A stretch of 32,500 nt of DNA from Prorocentrum cordatum (Eukaryota > Sar > Dinophyceae > Prorocentrales > Prorocentraceae): NCBI GenBank assembly GCA_963575745.1, contig CAUYUJ010009857.1:82501-115000 (forward strand). Reading direction: 5' to 3'. Below the pieces are notes generated by a model that was not told the DNA's origin, ran no database searches, and worked only from the letters and a program-made list of their open reading frames with translations. This document shows positions 26,662 to 32,500 of this stretch, piece by piece (position 1 is the first letter of the stretch; every line of letters begins with the position of its first letter). The position numbers were made by a program, and so were the translations under genes.

Positions 26662-27577
26662 AAAATATAGAAACGCGCTTTATCTACCTGCCAGGATTAT
26701 CTGATCCATCTCTCCTCCGTCTGCTTCTCCCTCCCCACCCTCCCGTTGATCCCCTGCTGCGAGCTGTCTCGAGGCTCTGGTGGACGCCGTCGGCTTCGCG
26801 GCACACCCCCTGCTATCGAAGAGGACCGGGGTTGTCGCACCAGTCGACCTGTGCGCGTGCCACGACGAGGGCAAGGGTGAGGGCGAGGACGGTGTGATGA
26901 TGATCATGATAGTTGTGATGGTGATGGTGAGGTGAGGAGGAATAGCAGGAGGAGGGGCAGGATAGTGAGCAGGAGGAGGAGGCAGAGACAGAACATGGGA
27001 GGAGGAGGAAGATATTCCTCCGCTTCTTCCTCCATGTTCATGCTTTCTCCCCCCCTGGTGTTCCTGACTTCCTGCTGCTCCTCCCTGTCTTTCCAAGGGA
27101 AACTTGGAATACTCCTCCTCTCCATGCTTTTCCTCCCCCTCCTTCCTCGGCTTTGCCTCATTTGCCTGCTCATGGTCCACTCTTCCTTCCCCACCCTTTG
27201 CTTCATAGTTATCCTTGACGCTTCGTGTATCCCCACCAGTCCATACAATATGGGTGCCTAGGCAAGCTGTCGGGAGTATGGAAGTAGGTGCGCACACAGT
27301 GAAAACATCAAAGCCAACAGTGGCGAGTTTTCATATATGTGTGGGAGCCTCGTGAATCCATTGTGGAGCCCTCTCGGGACCCTTTGTGGGTGATTCTGCA
27401 GCACTAGTGGGGTCTCCTGCGGCCTTCTTTGGGGCCTCGGGGCCCTCTGGGGGCCCTTTCGGAGGCCGTCGATCACACAACGAGGGGGGCGTGAATCGCT
27501 TCAGGACCTTTGGCTCAGCGTGTCGCTCGCCCCGCGGGTTCTGACACACCAACCTTTGGACGCGACACGCTATCCAC
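26662..27577. other. No gene seen; pyrimidine- and purine-rich patches
   Basis: 26897-26935 has GATGATGATCATGATAG and GTGATGGTGATGGTGAG. 26936-27010 is GAG-rich and 27000-27180 is CTCC/TTCC-rich; the two could pair imperfectly. No gene supported. Confidence 0.45.
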
Positions 27578-27744
27578 TCACCACCCACCAAACCACCCCA
27601 ACCCAACCCGAAGGCTCGAATTTACCCTCGATTTCCAGTTGGGGGGGGTCGGGAAACATCGAAAGACCACATGTGGAACCCTTCCCCCCCCAACCCGAAA
27701 TTCGGGTCTTCGGGTTAGGTTGGGGGTGGTCTGGTAGGTAGCCA
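27578..27744 (+). mobile_element. Family A short TIR element, copy 2
   Basis: 167 bp, same ends as copy 1: TCACCACCCACCAAACCACC at the left, GTGGTCTGGTAGGTAG at the right; CCCGAAATTCGGGTCTTCGG inside. Flanking direct repeats are at best imperfect (ctatccac / ccatccgc). Confidence 0.82.
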
Positions 27745-28690
27745 TCCGCGGCCCGGTCCTCGGGCGTCAACGTCTCGAGTGTGTGCCGGCCTCCCGCCCC
27801 GCGGAGCGGGGCGACACGCCACCCGCTGGCAGGGCACGGCGTGATTCCCCGTCCGCTGCCGCGACGCGCCCAGCAGAAGTTCTCAACCGCAGGGCCGCCC
27901 TCCCGTGGGATGTACGTATAGACATATCGCCCTTTTGTGGCAATCTTGGAGTGCCTGGGCGCTTTTGGAGGTGCTCGGGGCCACCTTGGCGGCTTTTTGG
28001 GCCAGGGCTCCCTTGGGCGATCTTGGAGTCACTTTGCGGCCTCAGAAGCCTTATCGGAAGCAAGCCAGCCAGAATGCACACCTCACTGACATGTCTGCCA
28101 GCGTGGACCCAGTCAATCGATTCTAGCACTCTGCAAGTGCAAGCTATGTGTTGCACGCTGTAATGCAGTATAGGTGGTGGAAGATATGTGTTGCAAGCTC
28201 GGTGGTGCAACATATGTGGTGCAAGCTACGTGGTGCAAGCAATGCCGTGTAATCGAAGCGCCAGCCAGCGCACGAGACGCCCACGAAGCAGGAGACGACC
28301 AACAACTACCGCAAACATTTGTGCGGGAAGGCCGCCTGCGCCGAGATGCGCCAGTGCCAGACGAGCGGCGAGGCCACCGAGGCTTCAAGGATGAACGCCC
28401 TGAAATGGCAGCCAGCCTTTGGACATTATTGGAGCCCTCTTGAAGCTTCGAACATGCGACGAAGTAGGCATTATTGAAGGCACCATTTGTTTTGAAAGAC
28501 TAGCTAGGGCTCTTGTTTTTTTTTGTTTGGTGAGTGGCCCAGTGCTATTTTGGAGGCGCCTCACGGCGGTCTTGAGTCATGTTGGAGGCATGTTTAACGT
28601 CATCTTCAGTCATCCTGATCTAAATTGTGCCATCTTGGAGGGTGGCAGCTTGAACCATCTTTGATGCTCCTTGGCTATCTGAAGCCATCT
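27745..28690. repeat. Degenerate GCCATCTTGGAG-type field with a short tandem patch; no gene
   Basis: Members: GCAATCTTGGAGTGCC (27940), GGGCCACCTTGGCGGC (27977), GCGATCTTGGAGTCAC (28017), GGCGGTCTTGAGTCATG (28565), TGCCATCTTGGAGGGTGG (28629). 28139-28250 is a patch of GTGTTGCAAGCT / GTGGTGCAAGCTA units of about 14 bp. No gene supported. Confidence 0.55.
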
Positions 28691-29422
28691 CGGGGAATCT
28701 TTAATCTTTCACTCCCGAAGGTGTCGCGTGCACCCCCCGAGATCCAGGGGGCGGGGGCGAGGGGGAAGAAGGGGTCAAGCTACCCCCGACCGATGGACGG
28801 TCGTCGCGCTCGCCCTCGCCCGCCCTCCCACCACGTGAGCAGCACCCGAGTCCCAGCATACGCAGGGGCCGCCATCGGTTACCGTCGAGAACCAACGCAG
28901 ACGCCAACGGTGTGCACGACGCCGCGAGATGCGCCGTGCGCGTCGAGGCGCCCTCTTTTTCCTCGTCGCATCGTCATGCGACATGATCGCGGGGTGCCCG
29001 CGCATGGTCGAAGCTTTTGGCGCAACGTGCGCTTAGCACTTTTTGTTGGCAGGGTTTGTGGGACTACAGACGATGGGCAGCACGATGGCACGCCTGTCGT
29101 CCCTGTACAGAACACTGAAAATGTAAGTGATTTCGAGGCGCCCGAACATGATCCAGATTTTGCCGCAGATCGCGTTCCGCGTGTTTGCTTGACAGGGGTG
29201 GTGTGGACGGTGTTGGCAGTGCCCCTGATCTGTGGCCGGGTGGGGCGAAAAAGGGGCTATTTCTTGATGCGGGGCAGAGATCACGATCCCATCGGGGACG
29301 TCGCAAGCTGTTTCGTGTATTCCCATCCGCCCTCCACCCATGGCACATAGCAGCAGCGCCCGAGACTCATCAGAAGCAGAAGTCGCCATCGGATGCTCAG
29401 CGCAGAGCAATATTATGCAGGC
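28691..29422. other. No gene called: unique sequence with possible splice signals
   Basis: A plus-strand frame is open from 28625 to 29350, and GTAAGT at 29123 with TTTGCTTGACAG ending at about 29195 would bound a 70-nt intron. The minus strand is also open over the same DNA (IMFGRLEITYIFSVLYRDD). No motif decides, so nothing is called. Confidence 0.35.
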
Positions 29423-29496
29423 GCTAAGGCTTCTGAGAAGTTGCGACGCCTTCCTGGAATGCCTTCTCCTTCTCGCTTCCCCCCTTCGCTCGCCGC
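29423..29496. mobile_element. Family M element, right-end fragment
   Basis: AAGGCTTCTGAGAAGTTGCG, then GCCTTCTCCTTCTCGCTTCC, CCCTTCGCTCGCCGCC; matches the right arm of 8959-9151. Confidence 0.6.
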
Positions 29497-29706
29497 CGAT
29501 CAGCGCGTCGCGCCGCCGGATCTGGCCCGCCGCGCCTCGGCACGACTCGGGGCCCACGTCCCAGTGCCCAAAGCGTCAACGTTCCGAGCCTTTTTCCCGG
29601 TCTCCTGCCCCGCGGAGCGGAGAGCGGCACTCGGGGGCGGCAGAGAGGGGGGTGAGATGACCAGGGGGGGGGGGGACATCATGGCGTGGGCCATGATCTT
29701 TCCCAA

Positions 29707-29832
29707 GATTTAGCCTCGATTTCTAGTGGGGGGGGTTCGGGAAACATCGAAAAAACACGTGGGAACCCTTACCCCCCCCAACCCGAAATTCGGGTCTTCG
29801 GGTTGGGTTGGGGTGGTCTGGTAGGTAGTCAA
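29707..29832 (+). mobile_element. Family A short TIR element, copy 3, left end missing
   Basis: Begins within the element (CCTCGATTTCTAGTGGGGGG) and runs to an intact right end (GGGTTGGGGTGGTCTGGTAG, then GTAGTCA). The left inverted repeat of about 30 bp is absent. Confidence 0.82.
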
Positions 29833-30406
29833 TTTCATGGCGCCTCTGCTTATTTCTGTACGTCCCTGGCGCCCCCGCTGGGCCGCGCACGTGCCGCCGG
29901 TCATGATTTGCACCCCCCCCTCTTGGACACCCCCCTCTTGGCCGCTCCCGAGACACGCCGCCCGCCTGGAAGGCATAGCATGGGCGTGCCCCGGGGGCCG
30001 GCGCCGCGGCACGCTAGAAGCAGCAGCTCCCAGACTGCAGGCGCGGGGTGCACGACGCTCGCGGGGTGCGCCACGCGTGCCGGGTGCGCCACGCGCGCCC
30101 ACTTTTTTCTTTTCTACCTGCGCGGAGGAGCCCCGTGGCAGGGAGGGGGAGACGACGACGAGGGGACGGCACGACAGAGAGAGAGAGAGCGGGGAGGGGG
30201 AAAGGGAAGGGCAGGGAGGGCGCGCCCACAGCAGCCACGCGAGATCGAAGGCAGAAGCGTTGCCTGCGACGCGGCGGCGCCCCGGGGCCCCAAAGTCGCC
30301 ACGCGCGCGCCGAAGTCGGCGACGGCGAGCAGCGACAAAAATCCGACCCCCCACGGGCCGCGGGCCGCGCGCCGCGCCAGCGCTGCAGCACTCTGCGCGT
30401 GCCTTC
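29833..30406. other. No gene seen: GC-rich sequence
   Basis: Contains CACGCTCGCGGGGTGCGCCA-like near-tandem text at 30051-30100 and an AGAGAGAGAG run at 30175-30189. Both strands are open for long distances because of GC content. Confidence 0.5.
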
Positions 30407-30541
30407 TGGGCTTGGCATCGCTCGGACGTGTGCATTTTTTCTCGGCGAGGACCCCTCGAGGAGCATCCTTGATCATTTGGCGAAAAAACCACGAACCCGA
30501 AAAAAAGACAGGAAATGGATGTCCGAGCGATGGCCAGTGGG
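30407..30541 (+). mobile_element. Family K TIR element, copy 3, with 4-bp target duplication
   Basis: The element is 30411-30537 (127 bp). CTTGGCATCGCTCGGACGT at the left, TGTCCGAGCGATGGCCAG at the right. Perfect tggg flanks at 30407-30410 and 30538-30541. Confidence 0.9.
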
Positions 30542-31503
30542 AGGGTGGCAGGTGCGCCTGGTGCCCGATGGGCGCGCCCGAGGCGCGCCGACGTACGCCA
30601 GGTGCGCCGCGTGCTCCAATAATGGAGGATGGCGATTAATAAATTACCGGGGGTCGTGTTCACACGGCGGCGCCCGAGATGATGATTAGAAAAAACCGGC
30701 CGCGGGCTGGAAGACTATTTTTTTAATCGTTCCCCCCCCGCCGTCCTCGGGCGCCCGCCGGGCGGCCGACGGGCCAGACGAAGCCGAAGCCGAGCCGAAG
30801 AGGGGCCAGACTTGATCACTAGACATAGTTTTGAGCACCAGAAAAGTACCCAAGAACTTGAAGGTTTTCGCGTGTCGGGCCCTGGGAGACATCCGTCCAA
30901 CACTGTTTCGACACTCTGTCGGCACTCGTTCGACACTTTTCGGGGTGCTCGGAATTATTTCTTGGATGTGGCCCTGAAGTACGATGGGAGCAACATAACA
31001 ATAGTCGAGGGAGGAAACATCACCCGGACCCGATCACCAGCGTCTGCTGAACGGCCCTGAGCGTCTATTGAACAGCCCTGCCCTGTTCGGTTCCTTTTTT
31101 CATGGGCGCGTTTACGAAACGGCTTCGCGTGCCGGGGTGGTCATTGTGGGGGTGGATGTTTTGATTTCTGAATGTGCTTCAGTCGCGCCTGATGCGCGAA
31201 GAGTGCGCCACGCGCGAGGCAAAGCGGCGCCCTCGCCGTGCGAAGGGGCTTGCGCGCGCGCGGGCGGGGGCCCCGCACGGGCGCCTCGCGCAGCGGCGCC
31301 GCATCGGCGGGAGTTCGGCGCAGGTGCGCCCGTGCGCGCGGCAGCACACTGCGTGACTTCTTTTACCTGCGCGGGAGGTCGCCCCGTGCCCAAGAGAACG
31401 CTCCAAGAGCGCCCCCAGAGCGCCCCTAGAGACGATGTCAGGCACTCCAGGGTGGCAAGGCTACGTCAAGCTCCCCTCTTTTCGTATCGATGTCTTAAAA
31501 GAT
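30542..31503. other. No gene seen: unique sequence
   Basis: Includes GGCGCGCCCGAGGCGCGCC at 30569-30587 (short palindrome-like), repeated CGACACT motifs at 30905-30945 and repeated GAACGGCCCTGAGCGTCTAT/TGAACAGCCCTG at 31046-31082. No gene supported. Confidence 0.45.
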
Positions 31504-31677
31504 CAGCGAGCGAAGAACGGTATAAGAGAAACTTTTTCGCTGTCGGGGGCGCCTGTCCCATGGCGGCTGGGAAGTTTATACCCCTACGGTGCCACCGTAA
31601 GGGTATAAACTTTCCAGCCGCCCTGGGACAGGCGCCCCCGACAGAGAAAAAGTTTATGTTATACCGTTCCTCGTCCG
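31504..31677. mobile_element. Foldback element R with ~77-bp arms
   Basis: Nearly the whole element is one palindrome. The left arm runs GAACGGTATAAGAGAAAC, TTTTTCGCTGTCGGGGGCGC, CTGTCCCATGGCGGCTGGGA, AGTTTATACCCCTACGGTG; the right arm is the complement with about eight differences, meeting at about 31592 almost without a loop. Possible flanking repeat ttaaaaga (31495-31502) against ttaaaaaga (31678-31686). Confidence 0.82.
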
Positions 31678-31780
31678 TTAAAAAGAGAAAGGGGGAGGGA
31701 AAGCAGCAGAGGGGGAACAAGAGGAGACGCAGCGGCAGCGGCAGCGAGCAGGTGCGAGTCGCGGCCAGCGGCCGTCGCCC

Positions 31781-31824
31781 GGCACTGGGCGACTGCGGCG
31801 GGGCGCGCGCAGTCGCCCAGTGCC
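31781..31824. repeat. Perfect 16-bp-stem hairpin
   Basis: GGCACTGGGCGACTGC at 31781-31796 is exactly complementary to 31809-31824; 12-nt GC loop. Confidence 0.88.
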
Positions 31825-31911
31825 AGCGGCGGCGCCGCTGCAGCGGGGCCGCACAGAGCGCGCGTCGGCACACGTCAGGCCATCGCTCGACGCCCCACAG
31901 CGCCACCGCCC

Positions 31912-31953
31912 AGGAGGAGGAGGAGGAGGAGGAGGAGGAGGAGGAGGAGGAGG
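31912..31953 (+). repeat. (AGG)n array within duplication unit 1
   Basis: About 42 bp of AGG between CCGCCC and TGGAACC; unit 2 has only CCCGCC there, so the array grew after the duplication or was lost from unit 2. Confidence 0.95.
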
Positions 31954-32018
31954 TGGAACCACTGCGCAGCAGAGTTGCGGCGGGGCGGTCGGTGTGCCAT
32001 CGTTCGACGCCCCACAGC

Positions 32019-32172
32019 TTACCAGCCTCGAACGTATCCCTAAGATTGACACGCCAAAAGGCGACGACAATCTCAGGGATGCGCCCTCAATAAATGAGGG
32101 AATCCCTGAGATTGGCATCGTGATGAGGAGGTGTCCAGCATGGGGATAGGGATATGTTCCAGGCTGGTAAAA
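32019..32172. mobile_element. Foldback element S with known empty site
   Basis: Ends TTACCAGCCTCGAACGTATC and GATATGTTCCAGGCTGGTAA are inverted repeats; an inner hairpin pairs GACAATCTCAGGGATGCGCC with its complement across CTCAATAAATGAGG. Inserted in CACAGC|GCCACC, with agc repeated on both sides (32016-32018 and 32173-32175). Unit 1 of the surrounding duplication keeps the uninterrupted CACAGCGCCACC. Confidence 0.88.
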
Positions 32173-32230
32173 AGCGCCACCGCCCCCGCCTGGAACCCCT
32201 GCGCAGCAGAGCTGCGGCGGGGCGGTCGGT

Positions 32231-32413
32231 ATGGCTGACTCGTACGTGTTCCCGCCACGGGGTTCGCACTGCGTGCTGGATGGGTTGCGCGCCAGCGCGC
32301 AGCGGGCATATCGGATCCCAGCCCGCTTCACCCTGTCACAGACAGTGCAGCATGCCCGCGGGGTGTTCGCTCATGATCAAAGGCTCGCTACGTGCGCGTG
32401 GTATCGGCGTTAA
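32231..32413 (+). CDS. Small open frame of unknown status (60 aa)
   Basis: ATG to TAA, 60 codons, balanced composition (MADSYVFPPRGSHCVLDGLR at the start, LATCAWYRR at the end), no low-complexity sequence. It begins at the exact end of the tandem duplication. No homology recognised, no spliced-leader acceptor evident; it could be an exon of a gene to the right or chance. Confidence 0.2.
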   Translation: MADSYVFPPRGSHCVLDGLRASAQRAYRIPARFTLSQTVQHARGVFAHDQRLATCAWYRR

Positions 32414-32434
32414 CGGTCGCTTGCTTGTCCGCCT

Positions 32435-32490
32435 GCCCCTCCTCTTCTTCCTCCTTCTCCTCCTCCTCCTCATCCTCCTCCTGCTCTCGG
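32435..32490 (+). repeat. (CTC)n-rich tract at the window end
   Basis: CCCTCCTCTTCTTCCTCC and CTCCTCCTCCTCCTCATCC; about 55 bp. Confidence 0.9.
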
Positions 32491-32500
32491 CGGAGTGGCT

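Larger units (their letters stand above)
31879..32233 (+). repeat. 117-bp tandem duplication, second unit holding element S
   Basis: Unit 1 (31879-31995) and unit 2 (31996-32233) share GCCATCGCTCGACGCCCCAC, AGCGCCACCGCCC, TGGAACCACTGCGCAGCAGA and TTGCGGCGGGGCGGTCGGT. Unit 1 has gained an AGG array (31912-31953); unit 2 has gained a 154-bp foldback element. Confidence 0.88.

Noticed and set aside
25181-26897. Three overlapping long frames with AVVYTRAVVHAS-type repeats
   Set aside because: They follow the ~15-bp minisatellite in all phases; no start or splice evidence, and the opposite strand is equally open.
28691-29350. Plus-strand frame with a possible 70-nt GTAAGT...ACAG intron
   Set aside because: The frame is open without splicing, the minus strand is equally protein-like, and there is no family recognition.
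29686-30663. Two ~317-codon frames on opposite strands
   Set aside because: Both run through a family A element and a family K element and mirror each other, so they are GC-driven.

Overview
The window looks like nuclear DNA of a dinoflagellate. Three lines of evidence point there: (1) the only convincing intact gene is intronless and has a degenerate copy of the dinoflagellate spliced leader (DinoSL) 85 bp upstream of its ATG, the mark of a trans-spliced mRNA copied back into the genome; (2) a decayed LINE-type reverse transcriptase fills the left end, of a kind common in dinoflagellate genomes; (3) gene density is very low in GC-rich DNA full of simple repeats. I cannot name the genus. There are no bacterial operons, promoters or ribosome sites, and I recognised no tRNA or rRNA gene.

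Layout. 1-1190: broken reverse transcriptase. 1.7-8.3 kb: short inverted-repeat elements, CTC/GAG and TG arrays, a possible two-exon gene tail on the minus strand (4826-5310), a perfect 22-bp hairpin and pentanucleotide arrays. 8.9-9.6 kb: nested repeats. 9613-9634: DinoSL relic, followed by the PLOD-like glycosyltransferase gene (9720-10829). 11-15.6 kb: further foldback elements, an 880-bp minisatellite alternating 12-mer and 11-mer units, and a poly(A)-tailed retro-insertion with a 10-bp target duplication. 15.9-19.6 kb: GAG, a 700-bp GAT array, and TG arrays. 21.3-26.7 kb: foldback elements, a small possible coding fragment, and a 1.16-kb inverted-repeat element carrying a 181-bp higher-order minisatellite. 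27.5-32.5 kb: more copies of the same families and, near the right end, a short element whose empty site survives in a tandem duplicate.

Working together. Apart from the glycosyltransferase there is no functional module. The window is best read as a record of repeated insertion by short non-autonomous elements, none of which encodes a transposase here, and by retroposition. Several families can be tied to insertion by target-site duplications read directly: 4 bp three times, 5 bp, 9 bp, 10 bp, and a 3-bp case with an empty-site paralogue. Family letters (A, B, D, F, H, K, L, M, N, O, P, Q, R, S) are labels of convenience used only in this annotation.
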